From Victivallaceae bacterium (lineage in GTDB: Bacteria > Verrucomicrobiota > Lentisphaeria > Victivallales > Victivallaceae): DNA of 10,149 nt. The translations under genes were made by a program, and so were the position numbers. The notes beneath the pieces were generated by a model. That model was not told the DNA's origin. It did not search any database and saw nothing but the letters and a program-made list of their open reading frames with translations. Positions 1-6,892 of this stretch are shown here, piece after piece; the stretch's first letter is position 1; the number at the start of each line of letters is the position of its first letter. The stretch is from assembly GCA_028698975.1 (NCBI GenBank), contig JAQVVK010000069.1, positions 1 to 10,149 of the forward strand, read 5' to 3'.

Positions 1-125
1 TATTGAAACGGTTTGCAAACGCCGGAGCATGGGAGGACTACTGGCAAAAACGCATGGAAATTCTCGGCAACGTCGTCATCGGCGTTGGAAATTACAAGTG
101 TGTTTCACAAAATTTGGGACAATAA
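1..125 (+). CDS. 3' end of an unidentified protein (partial)
   Basis: A reading frame is open from the window edge (first full codon at position 3) and ends at TAA 123-125, giving about 40 residues beginning LKRFANAGAW and ending SQNLGQ. The composition is protein-like, with several aromatic and charged residues (WEDYWQKRM). The GC-rich third positions match the other genes here, and base composition turns AT-rich immediately after the stop; these are the reasons for calling it coding. I do not recognise the family. There is no stem-loop with a T-run right after the stop, so transcription may continue into the following AT-rich leader. The two other plus-strand frames look less protein-like here. 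Confidence 0.45.
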   Translation, partial: LKRFANAGAWEDYWQKRMEILGNVVIGVGNYKCVSQNLGQ

Positions 126-179
126 CAAAGAATATATTATTGAAAAGTACCGATTAAAAAATTAATTAAGGATTGGATA

Positions 180-310
180 ATGAAAAGACAGGAGAATGAA
201 TATACACACCAATAGAGTTTTTAGCTGTGATAGCTATTATCACTATTGGATTTGTGATGATGCTGCCGGAGTTTAATCCGGTCGGTCATGGCATAGTCGA
301 TTATAAATAG
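180..310 (+). pseudogene. Relic of a type IV prepilin / pseudopilin N-terminus (frameshifted, truncated)
   Basis: An ATG at 180 follows a good ribosome site (AAGGA 168-172, 7-base spacer) and encodes MKRQENEYTH, then meets a stop at 213. One frame over, positions 200-310 read IEFLAVIAIITIGFVMMLPE followed by FNP and, after 11 more residues, TAG. The hydrophobic segment closely resembles the class III/type II pseudopilin start F-T-L-I-E-L-L-x-V-I-A-I-I-x-I, with the glutamate that follows the methylated Phe and the (M)LLPxxN-like continuation usual in Lentisphaerae pseudopilins. A one-base shift near position 209 would join the two parts. The rest of a pilin (normally well over 100 residues) is absent. 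A weak promoter-like pair lies upstream (TTGAAA 140-145, TAATTA 163-168). A very short functional membrane peptide is possible but less likely. Confidence 0.55.
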
Positions 311-317
311 TCGATTA
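292..317 (+). repeat. Tandem copies of an ATAGTCGATTA word
   Basis: The 11-base word ATAGTCGATTA occurs at 293-303 and again at 307-317, separated by three bases. The first copy is part of a 13-base word, CATAGTCGATTAT (292-304), found once more at 3578-3590 on the far side of the large repeat-protein gene. The word is an imperfect dyad centred on TCGA. The first copy lies in the last codons of the prepilin relic. It could be a protein-binding site or one member of a dispersed small repeat; nothing here decides which. Confidence 0.45.
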
Positions 318-360
318 GTTTAACTTTTTAAAGAAGGATTCGTTATTTGTTTTTTTCGAA

Positions 361-380
361 GTAAAGAACCATCACTTTAC
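361..380 (+). promoter_or_regulatory. Leader inverted repeat in front of the repeat-protein gene
   Basis: Perfect 6-base arms GTAAAG (361-366) and CTTTAC (375-380) flank an 8-base loop. The structure ends 8 bases before the ribosome site AAGGAG (389-394) of the gene starting at 401, so it would sit in the 5' leader and could affect translation or mRNA stability. I could not find a convincing sigma-70 promoter between 311 and 360, where the sequence is very T-rich. Confidence 0.3.
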
Positions 381-400
381 AACTATTCAAGGAGAAAATT

Positions 401-3322
401 ATGGCTGATACAATTATCCCAAGCGGCGGTACAGTGACTGTTAGCGGCGCACAAGTAACCAACAACAACCGACTGCTTGTCTGGAGCGGCGGCACCGCTT
501 ATAATACAAGAATCACCGGCGGCAGTGTGTTTGTCGGAAGTACCGGCACCTCCGGCGGCGTGGCCTCCGGGGTTTCGCTGACCGCCGGAGCCATGAGTAT
601 ACAGAGCGGCGGTCGGGCTTTTGTGGTTGATATTATCGCCGGTACTTTGAGTTTTGGCGACAAAGGCAGCGCATACGGCGTCAATGTGTCAGCCGGAGGC
701 AAGATCGTGGTTTCCACCGGTTGCTATGTTTCCGGACTTAAGATCTCGGCCGGCGGCGTGATGCAGGTGGCACAGCAGGGCTGGACCGAGTTTCGCAATG
801 TGGACATCACTGGAGACTCCAACAACAATACCAATTTTAACTTTTATGGCTTGGTTGACACCCTCACCGCAAGCAAGGCCAACATCGGACTGTATGGCAG
901 CGGTACAAATATTACACTTGTAAACAGCAGTGCCAGCGTCTGGCTTAATACCGGCGCCAAGGCTTCCGGGGTTACCGTAAAAAACGGAGCATCGGCGGTG
1001 GTCGGAAACAGCGGCACTATTTTTACTGCCATATTGAGCGGCGGTACTTTGAAAGTAGATAATACCGGTATCGCTTCAGGCGTGGTTATATCCGGCGGTA
1101 CGGCGACGGTAAGCCGCGGCGGCACGGCTTATAATGTCTCGGCATTTACCGACGGTTCGGCTTTAGTTTCCTCCGGAGCCATGCTTTCGGGGCTTTTGGT
1201 GGCCGGCGGACGGGCGGAGGTCGCCAGCGGAGGTACGGTTTATAACACCACCCTTTCCGGCGGCACATTCGCAGTCGGAAGCGTTGAACTGTCGGGCGGC
1301 GTGGCTTCCGGCGCTAATGTAAAGGGCGGCACCATGGGCGTGCGCAACGGCGGTCAGGCATACGGTGTTGACGTTTCCTCCGGCGGTACTGTGTCGGTTT
1401 TAAGCGGCGGAGTCGTTTCATCCATAAATATCAGTGGAAACGGCATTTTGAACACCTCTTCCGGCGCGCGAGTTTCCGGTCTCGCATTATATAACGGCCT
1501 TGCCAATCTAAACGGCGGTGTGGTTTCCGGCGCGGTGTTAAGCGGTACGGCGATCGCCATGGTCAGCGGCACTCAAGGCCGAATGAATGTTCGCAGCGGC
1601 GCGACCGTTATCGACACCGTGGTCTCCTATGGCGGCCTTCTGCGGTTTGAATCCGGCGGCGGCACGGCAAGCGGAGTTACCACCGTTCACTCCGGCGGCC
1701 TGGTTGATGTCTCTGGAAGCGGCACCATTGCCGCGCTTAACCTCGTGACCACCTCCAACTATGACTTTGGTATCGGCACGGCGTTAACCTACACCATTAA
1801 TGGCAATGCGCTGATCGATGACAAATATTTCAGCGGATACACCGTTTATGTCCTTGACCGGATCAATCTTGCGGTAACAGTTGGCGCGTCGACCGATTAT
1901 TGCACCAAGATGATAACGAAAAACTCCGAATTGGTTAAAATCGCCACCGATGACGGCGTCAATACCTATGCCGGAGCTTTGAGTAACACTTATATCGATG
2001 TCAACGACGCATTTTTTGCGGCCAAGGGCAACGCGGCGACCGCTGACCGGGTCATTCTCTGCTATAACGGAGCGGCGGCCAGCAAAGCGGTTTGCGGCGG
2101 CGGATCGGCCGGAGCGGTCATCGCGGCGGAGCTGGAAGTCAAAGTCACCGGAGGCAGCGCGAATTTTGTTTACGGCGGCGGCCAGAGCTTCAATACCAAC
2201 GCGACGACGGTCGATGTTGTCGCGGGCGGCACGGTGGGCACTGTCTATGGCGGAGCCAATCTTACCTCTGGAAACGGTGCCAACGTCTTGGGCACAACCA
2301 CGCTAAATATCGCGGGTCAGCTCACCGGTTCGGCCTTTGGCGGCAACCGGGTCACTTCCGGCGCGGTGGTGTCGGGCGGCGATGTTACAGTCAATGTTTC
2401 ATCCGGCGCGATGATCGGCGGCAACAGCTTTGTGTTTGGCGCTGGCTTTGTCATCAATGGCGGCACGCTCAACGTGACCGATGTCGCGGTGAACTGGGAT
2501 GGCGGCATTCAGTCCGGTACCGTGACCAATGGCCGCGGTTTGGTGGCGGGCGGTATCGCCGGCACCGACGCCACGCTCAATATAACCACGACCACCGCCG
2601 ACATAACCTCTGGATCGGTCTATTATGTCTATGGCGGAGTCTGGGCGCAGAATCAGGCGACCGGCCATGTCGATACGGCCAATATAACGATCACGGGAGG
2701 CGACCACGGCGTGGTTTACGGCGGCGGTATTGCGCTTGGAGTCAACACCGTTTCCACGGTTGAAAATGTCAACATCACGATTTCCGGAGCGACAAAGATT
2801 TCATCGCTCTTGACTGGCGGCTTGCAGTCAAGTCACGCCTCGACTATCACCGGAGCGGCGCAAGTAACCCTCTGCGATACCGCGAGTGTGAAGAAGTTCA
2901 TCAACGGCGAGGGTGCCAGCTGCACCATTACCCTGGATGACTTCTCCGGTTCGTTTAGCGGCCTTGCCGGTTTCGGCAAGGTGGAAGTCAAGGGAGCTAC
3001 TGCGGTCGCACAGGAATTCCAGATGATTGGAGCGGCAACTTCGACATGGAATTTCGATCTTGGCAATGAGAGTGGCGCATTGATGACGTGGAAAGGCAAT
3101 TCGTCGAACAACTTTAACGGCGACGCTATTGCTTTGACGTTTGACACCACCGACACCTCGAAGAGCTGGACTCTCGTTTCGGTCAACGGCAGTCGCGGCG
3201 AGGACTTGCTCGACCTTACCGGGGCCGCCATTACCTACAACAACGGAAGTACCACCGATTGGGAACTCACGCGTCAGGGCGAAGACGAGAGCTGGTCGCT
3301 CGTGTTGGCGCACAAATCCTAA
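401..3322 (+). CDS. Large AIDA/autotransporter-passenger-like strand-loop-strand repeat protein
   Basis: This complete 973-residue gene has a strong ribosome site (AAGGAG 389-394, 6-base spacer). Residues about 10-450 are roughly twenty imperfect 17-22-residue units of the form (I/V)xSGGTxxVxSGGxAxGV. This is the strand-loop-strand pattern of autotransporter passengers such as AIDA-I (TIGR04415-like), expected to fold as a beta-solenoid and be surface exposed. Residues about 560-830 form a second array with Y/F-GG(G) turns (FVYGGGQ, TVYGGAN, VYGGGIA) alternating with TLNI/NITI strands. Residues about 850-973 are a non-repetitive tail ending W-S-L-V-L-A-H-K-S. There is no N-terminal hydrophobic signal peptide (it starts MADTIIPSGG), no Cys-anchor and no obvious 12-strand barrel, so the export route is unknown. 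A role in adhesion or surface coating is inferred from the repeat type only. The gene is monocistronic: AT-rich leader before, intrinsic terminator after. Confidence 0.85.
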   Translation: MADTIIPSGGTVTVSGAQVTNNNRLLVWSGGTAYNTRITGGSVFVGSTGTSGGVASGVSLTAGAMSIQSGGRAFVVDIIAGTLSFGDKGSAYGVNVSAGGKIVVSTGCYVSGLKISAGGVMQVAQQGWTEFRNVDITGDSNNNTNFNFYGLVDTLTASKANIGLYGSGTNITLVNSSASVWLNTGAKASGVTVKNGASAVVGNSGTIFTAILSGGTLKVDNTGIASGVVISGGTATVSRGGTAYNVSAFTDGSALVSSGAMLSGLLVAGGRAEVASGGTVYNTTLSGGTFAVGSVELSGGVASGANVKGGTMGVRNGGQAYGVDVSSGGTVSVLSGGVVSSINISGNGILNTSSGARVSGLALYNGLANLNGGVVSGAVLSGTAIAMVSGTQGRMNVRSGATVIDTVVSYGGLLRFESGGGTASGVTTVHSGGLVDVSGSGTIAALNLVTTSNYDFGIGTALTYTINGNALIDDKYFSGYTVYVLDRINLAVTVGASTDYCTKMITKNSELVKIATDDGVNTYAGALSNTYIDVNDAFFAAKGNAATADRVILCYNGAAASKAVCGGGSAGAVIAAELEVKVTGGSANFVYGGGQSFNTNATTVDVVAGGTVGTVYGGANLTSGNGANVLGTTTLNIAGQLTGSAFGGNRVTSGAVVSGGDVTVNVSSGAMIGGNSFVFGAGFVINGGTLNVTDVAVNWDGGIQSGTVTNGRGLVAGGIAGTDATLNITTTTADITSGSVYYVYGGVWAQNQATGHVDTANITITGGDHGVVYGGGIALGVNTVSTVENVNITISGATKISSLLTGGLQSSHASTITGAAQVTLCDTASVKKFINGEGASCTITLDDFSGSFSGLAGFGKVEVKGATAVAQEFQMIGAATSTWNFDLGNESGALMTWKGNSSNNFNGDAIALTFDTTDTSKSWTLVSVNGSRGEDLLDLTGAAITYNNGSTTDWELTRQGEDESWSLVLAHKS

Positions 3323-3338
3323 AACCGCCCCCTCAACC

Positions 3339-3379
3339 AGCGGGGTGCGGTCGAGTAATCGATCGCACCCCGCTTTTTT
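3339..3379 (+). terminator. Intrinsic terminator of the repeat-protein gene
   Basis: A 16-base-pair GC-rich stem (3339-3354 with 3359-3374, one G-U pair) closes a GTAA loop and is followed directly by a run of six T (3374-3379). It starts 16 bases after the stop codon at 3320-3322. On the other strand no T-run follows the stem, so it works in the plus direction only. Confidence 0.93.
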
Positions 3380-3613
3380 GTGTTTTTTAAGATCCTTGCC
3401 GAGTTTAGCGAAACACTAATACGCTTTTCGGAATGAGAGATTACAAATGCGATATTTTAGCAAAGAGTGCGTAGTTTTGCAAGTGTTTGGCTACCAGAGG
3501 TAACCAAGCGCGCGCAAGGCTGCGCAATCAATGCAAAAATGCAGAATTTGTGATTTATCACGATGAAAAGCGTATAACATAGTCGATTATGCAAAACCGG
3601 CTATCTATGTCAT
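3380..3613. other. Gene-free AT-rich spacer between two converging transcription units
   Basis: There is no believable reading frame in this stretch. It holds an imperfect hairpin at 3487-3507 (TGGCTACC / GGTAACCA arms, 3-base loop), a short dyad GTGAT-TT-ATCAC at 3550-3561, and the third copy of the CATAGTCGATTAT word at 3578-3590. None of these has a T-run on the minus strand, so I cannot point to a clear intrinsic terminator for the minus-strand hcp operon that ends at 3614. Confidence 0.5.
3578..3590 (+). repeat. Third copy of CATAGTCGATTAT
   Basis: This is identical over 13 bases to 292-304. With the following G it makes a 14-base imperfect dyad (CATA-x-TCGA-x-TATG, two mismatches). It lies about 24 bases past the stop codon of the small minus-strand gene and on the opposite side of the large repeat-protein gene from the first two copies. 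Confidence 0.4.
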
Positions 3614-3874
3614 CTACCGCACGGTGATTTCAAAGATATTCATAACATCGCAGTCGGGGCAGCAAAACAGCATTCGTCCATCTTTTTTACTGCATGGAGG
3701 CGTGCCGCCATAGCGCAGAATATCTATGTAAGGAAACGCCACGTGCATCGCCATCGGACACAACTGCCCTCTTGCCGTGTCAAAATCGAATTCATCTCCG
3801 ATCTTGTGCCCGTGGTGGCACGGCGTTTCGCCACGCCGCTCCACCAGTTTAATCATGATCTTTTTTTTACTCAT
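3614..3874 (-). CDS. TIGR04076-like small Cys/His-rich protein, coupled to hcp
   Basis: This 86-residue soluble protein has no signal peptide or membrane segment. Visible pattern: C19-H20-H21-G-H23-K-x-G-D near the N-terminus, C39-P in the middle, then Y-G-G, C61, and a terminal C71-C72-P-x-C75. The order (a C/H-x-G-x-K-x-G-D-x-F start, CP in the middle, YGG, late Cys) fits the uncharacterised TIGR04076 family, about 80-100 residues long. Six Cys and a His cluster suggest metal or Fe-S binding, but this is inference. Its ATG overlaps the hcp stop by 4 bases (ATGA), and its ribosome site GGAGGG lies inside the last hcp codons, so translation is coupled. It is therefore likely to serve Hcp, for example in maturation, electron transfer or protection; no function is known to me. 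Confidence 0.8.
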   Translation of the reverse strand: MSKKKIMIKLVERRGETPCHHGHKIGDEFDFDTARGQLCPMAMHVAFPYIDILRYGGTPPCSKKDGRMLFCCPDCDVMNIFEITVR

Positions 3875-5409
3875 TTACCCTCCAACATCATTTCGATGTC
3901 GGTTTTGGCATCTCCAATACCCTTGATGTCAAATGTTTCGATCAGCAGTTTTGCAACATTGGGCGACAGAAACGCCGGCAGGGTCGGTCCGAGCCGGATG
4001 TTCTTGAATCCCAGTGACAAGACCGCAAGCAGCACCGCCACCGCCTTTTGCTCGTACCAGCCGATGTCAAAAGAGAGCGGCAGCTTGTTGACGTCTGCCA
4101 AACCGAAGACTTCCTTGAGCTTGAGCGCGATCACCGCCAAACTGTAGCAGTCGTTGCACTGCCCGGCGTCGAGTACGCGCGGAATGCCGCCGATGTCGCC
4201 AAACGCCAACTTGTTATAACGATATTTGGCACAACCAGCAGTGAGAATGATCGTATCCGGCGGAAGCGACTTTGCCACTTCCGTAAAGTATTCCCGCCCC
4301 GTCTGCCGCCCGTCGCAGCCGGCCATAACCACAAACCGCCGGATCGCGCCGGACTTGACGGCCGCGACCACCTTGTCGGCCAGAGCCAGCACCTGATTAT
4401 GGGCGAAACCGCCGACGATCACACCGTTTTCCAGTTCCTGCGGCGGCGGACACTGCTTGGCCAGAGCGATGAGCTTGGAGAAATCCTTCGCCTTTCCGCC
4501 GGTACGGTCGGCGATATGGGGCACGCCGGGGTAGCCGGCCATGCCGGTTGTGAATATCCGGTTTCTATAACTCTCCTGAACCGGCGTTATGCAGTTGGTC
4601 GTCATGAGGATCGGCCCGTTGAAAGTGGCGAATTCCACGTTTTGTTTGTGCCACGCATTGCCGTAATTGCCGTACAAATGCGGATATTTCTTCAATTCCG
4701 GGTAATAGTGGGCCGGCAGCATTTCGCTGTGGGTGTAAATGTCGATGCCGGCGTCTTTGCTCTGCTCAAGCAGTTCTTTGAGGTCAAGCAGGTCGTGTCC
4801 CGAAATCAGAATGCCCGGCCGCTTGCCGACGCCGGTTTTCACTTCGGTGATCTGCGGGTTGCCAAAGGTTTCGGTATTGGCCGCGTCAAGCAGTGCCATG
4901 GTTTTGACGGCGACCGAGCCGCACTCCAAGACCAGATTGGTCAGCTCGCTTGCGGTAATGTCTTCCGCGACAGCGGATAACGCCTTGAACACAAACTCAT
5001 AGATCGTGTTGTCCTCTTTGCCGAGCATGGCGGCATGATCGGCGTATGCGGCGATGCCCTTGAGGCCGTAGGTCAAAAGTTCGCGGAGAGAGCGTATGTC
5101 CTCATTTTCGGCGGAGAGCACACCCAGTGGAGCTGAAACTTCGGTAGGGCCGGTCAATTCTTTTGCTTTCTCGATTTGAGCGGCAATGCGCGCCTCGTCA
5201 AAGTTGGCGTTGGTTATGGTCATAAACAGCGATTGCACCACAAACAAACCGAGTTTATTATCGGCTTTATGCGTGCGGGCCAAGACTTTAAGCTGTTGCA
5301 GCAGTTGGTCCATACGGTTCGCGACTTCGGCTTTTTTGCCGCAGACTCCGGCAATGTTGCAGCCGGAATTTTTGGCGGTTTCCTGGCACTGATAGCAGAA
5401 CATGTTCAT
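3871..5409 (-). CDS. hcp: Hybrid cluster protein (Hcp), hydroxylamine / NO reductase
   Basis: This cytoplasmic Fe-S enzyme reduces hydroxylamine in vitro and is credited with NO reduction to N2O during nitrosative stress. It has 512 residues, slightly shorter than the usual 530-550. The N-terminal motif C5-x2-C8-x8-C17-x5-C23 is the class I spacing that carries a [4Fe-4S] cubane in anaerobes, unlike the wider spacing in E. coli. All expected hybrid-cluster ligands are visible: H205 (SGHD), E229 (HSEMLPAH), C273 (TTNC), the persulfide-type C365 (MAGCDG), C393 (TAGCAKYRYN), C418 (DAGQCND) and E453 with K455 (WYEQK). The start at 5409 has GAGG six bases upstream. It lies 26 bases after the ferredoxin-like gene and overlaps the next small gene, so it is the third gene of a TetR-led operon. 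No Hcr-type flavin reductase is present in the window. Confidence 0.97.
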   Translation of the reverse strand: MNMFCYQCQETAKNSGCNIAGVCGKKAEVANRMDQLLQQLKVLARTHKADNKLGLFVVQSLFMTITNANFDEARIAAQIEKAKELTGPTEVSAPLGVLSAENEDIRSLRELLTYGLKGIAAYADHAAMLGKEDNTIYEFVFKALSAVAEDITASELTNLVLECGSVAVKTMALLDAANTETFGNPQITEVKTGVGKRPGILISGHDLLDLKELLEQSKDAGIDIYTHSEMLPAHYYPELKKYPHLYGNYGNAWHKQNVEFATFNGPILMTTNCITPVQESYRNRIFTTGMAGYPGVPHIADRTGGKAKDFSKLIALAKQCPPPQELENGVIVGGFAHNQVLALADKVVAAVKSGAIRRFVVMAGCDGRQTGREYFTEVAKSLPPDTIILTAGCAKYRYNKLAFGDIGGIPRVLDAGQCNDCYSLAVIALKLKEVFGLADVNKLPLSFDIGWYEQKAVAVLLAVLSLGFKNIRLGPTLPAFLSPNVAKLLIETFDIKGIGDAKTDIEMMLEGK

Positions 5410-5435
5410 TTTTTACCTCGTGTTGGCTTGATTTG

Positions 5436-6248
5436 CTATTGTATTTCACCGCGAACGGTGATCGTCTTAACTTTGATTTCAACCGAAATACCGGCTTGTT
5501 TTGCCGCTTCCCTTACAATACGCTCGGTGCCGGTGCAACACCGCACCTCCATTTGCGCTACGGTGACCGAGCTGATCTTGTGCTGGCGGAATATTTCGGC
5601 CATTTTTTCGACATAGATCCGCTGGTCGCCGTCCAGTTTCGGACAAAATACAATCAGTATGCGTCCTTTCAGCAGTTCGCCGTGAAACGACCCGCAAGCG
5701 TGGGCGACGCAATCGGCCGAGACCAGCAGATCCGCATTCTCAAAATACTCCGCTCCAGGATTTAACAGCTTTAACTGTACCGGCCATTGACGCAGGCTCG
5801 ATGCGCCGCCGGTCGAAACCTTTACCGGGCCGCCCGGCAACTTTCGGGCCATGGAGCCGGGGCATCCGCAAGGTAATTGGCCTGAGGGTTCACCGAGATC
5901 GGGTATACGGATATTTCTCTCCTTGAGAAAATCGGTTGCGGACTCAAAGAGACGGCATTCGCAGTGGCTCTTCAAATGCTTCAAGTGCGCCTTGATGGTG
6001 TTTGCGCCCTGCTTGACAATGTTTTCCATGACGCGCCGTTCGTCATACGGCTCGGCCTCGCGTTCAACGGTTTCAAGCGCGCCCTGCGGACACTTGCCGA
6101 TGCAGGCCCCCAAGCCGTCGCAAAACAGGTCGCTTACCAGTCTTGCCTTGCCGTCAATGATCTGCAACGCTCCTTCCGGACAATTTGGGATGCATTGACC
6201 GCAGCCATTGCATTTTTCCTCATCGATCTGGATCATTTTTCTCTTCAT
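5436..6248 (-). CDS. 4Fe-4S ferredoxin-like protein, probable Hcp electron donor
   Basis: A 270-residue protein. The N-terminal bacterial-ferredoxin domain has a canonical first motif C13-x2-C16-x2-C19-x3-C23-P. The second motif reads C43-D-G-L-G-A-C49-I-G-K-C53-P, where the usual second Cys is Leu46, so the second cluster may be a [3Fe-4S] or use another ligand. The remaining ~200 residues are a conserved extension seen in anaerobes (S-x-L-R-Q-W-P-V-Q-L, A-D-C-V-A, F-C-P-K-L-D) with further Cys at 96, 98, 127, 129, 180, 185, 202, 237 and 238. No membrane segments. Proteins of this type are commonly encoded next to hcp and are thought to supply electrons; this role is inference. The start at 6248 has GGGGGG four bases upstream; an internal Met5 is a weaker alternative. 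It lies between tetR (41-base gap) and hcp (26-base gap). Confidence 0.9.
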   Translation of the reverse strand: MKRKMIQIDEEKCNGCGQCIPNCPEGALQIIDGKARLVSDLFCDGLGACIGKCPQGALETVEREAEPYDERRVMENIVKQGANTIKAHLKHLKSHCECRLFESATDFLKERNIRIPDLGEPSGQLPCGCPGSMARKLPGGPVKVSTGGASSLRQWPVQLKLLNPGAEYFENADLLVSADCVAHACGSFHGELLKGRILIVFCPKLDGDQRIYVEKMAEIFRQHKISSVTVAQMEVRCCTGTERIVREAAKQAGISVEIKVKTITVRGEIQ

Positions 6249-6289
6249 AATACCCCCCGTTTGCGAATAAAGGCGTTGAGAGCCATTTG

Positions 6290-6856
6290 TTATTTCAAAA
6301 GCAACCGCAGCGAATCAAGCAGGTCGTCACCCTCGGCAAGCAGATCGAATTTATGATTGCACATCGCCCACTGCCTTATAAGCAGCCGAACCGGGCCGAA
6401 GAACAGACGGAAAAAGGTGTTGACCGAAATCTGGGAATTTATTTCACCGAGTTCCCGGGCTTCGTTAAAATGTTTTTCCAGTGATTTCTTGTGCCGGTGC
6501 ATCATATCGAGCAGCAGCCCGATGAAATCCGGGTCGTCCATGAATATCTCCTCCGAAAACATAACATGGGCCAGAGCCGGTTTGCCGGCGACCTGCCGGA
6601 AACGCTTCCTGGCGAAGTCGGCAATGGCGTCAAAACCTTTAAGATGGCCGGCGCCGATCGGCACCGCCTCGTCAAAACAGCTTATCATCGCTTTGATGAT
6701 TTCGGCTTTGTTGAGGAAATGCCGATAAACCGCAGGCTCGGTTATGCCAAGCGAGTTGCCGATCTTTTTGACGGTCAGGTTTTGAATCCCGCCACGGGCG
6801 ATCAAATCCAACGCCGCGTCGATGATCTGCGATTGTCTTTCCGAAAGAGACATCAT
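6290..6856 (-). CDS. TetR/AcrR-family repressor of the hcp operon
   Basis: A 188-residue regulator. Residues about 8-54 form the TetR DNA-binding domain: helix I-I-D-A-A-L-D-L-I, then the helix-turn-helix LTVKKIGNSLGITEPAVYRHF and K-A-E-I. The C-terminal part is an all-helical ligand and dimer domain typical of the family, with C60 and C166 that could sense redox, though nothing proves it. Two adjacent ATGs (6856 and 6853) are possible. The ribosome site AGAAGG ends 3 bases before the first and 6 before the second, so 6853 (MSLSERQ) may be the real start. It is the first gene of the hcp operon and sits directly behind a 24-base dyad that overlaps its promoter, so autorepression relieved by a nitrosative or redox signal is likely (inference). 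Confidence 0.9.
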   Translation of the reverse strand: MMSLSERQSQIIDAALDLIARGGIQNLTVKKIGNSLGITEPAVYRHFLNKAEIIKAMISCFDEAVPIGAGHLKGFDAIADFARKRFRQVAGKPALAHVMFSEEIFMDDPDFIGLLLDMMHRHKKSLEKHFNEARELGEINSQISVNTFFRLFFGPVRLLIRQWAMCNHKFDLLAEGDDLLDSLRLLLK

Positions 6857-6868
6857 ATACCTTCTTTT

Positions 6869-6892
6869 ATGTTAGTTGTCGATAACTAACAT
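6869..6892. promoter_or_regulatory. Likely TetR operator (24-base dyad)
   Basis: Perfect 9-base arms ATGTTAGTT (6869-6877) and AACTAACAT (6884-6892) surround GTCGAT, and 22 of 24 positions are symmetric. Size and symmetry are typical of TetR-family operators. It lies 13 bases in front of the tetR start and overlaps the predicted -10 box, where binding would block transcription. Confidence 0.75.

Noticed and set aside
485..1765. CRISPR-like or tandem DNA repeats
   Set aside because: The periodicity is at protein level with diverged codons; there are no identical direct repeats with regular unique spacers.
2092..2763. 223-codon frame inside the large repeat gene
   Set aside because: The product is Arg/Cys/Trp-rich low-complexity sequence from reading glycine-rich repeat codons out of frame.
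3487..3507. Terminator for the minus-strand operon
   Set aside because: The hairpin has a mismatch and is not followed by a T-run on the minus strand.
3549..3562. CRP/FNR-like site (TGTGATTTATCACG)
   Set aside because: The spacing between half-sites is 4 bases rather than the 6 needed for CRP, and it lies after the end of the hcp operon, not before a gene.
4048..4980. Long plus-strand open frame (310 codons) opposite hcp
   Set aside because: It lies wholly antisense to hcp, whose ligand residues are all in place; the frame is an effect of GC-rich codon use and its product has no recognisable motif.
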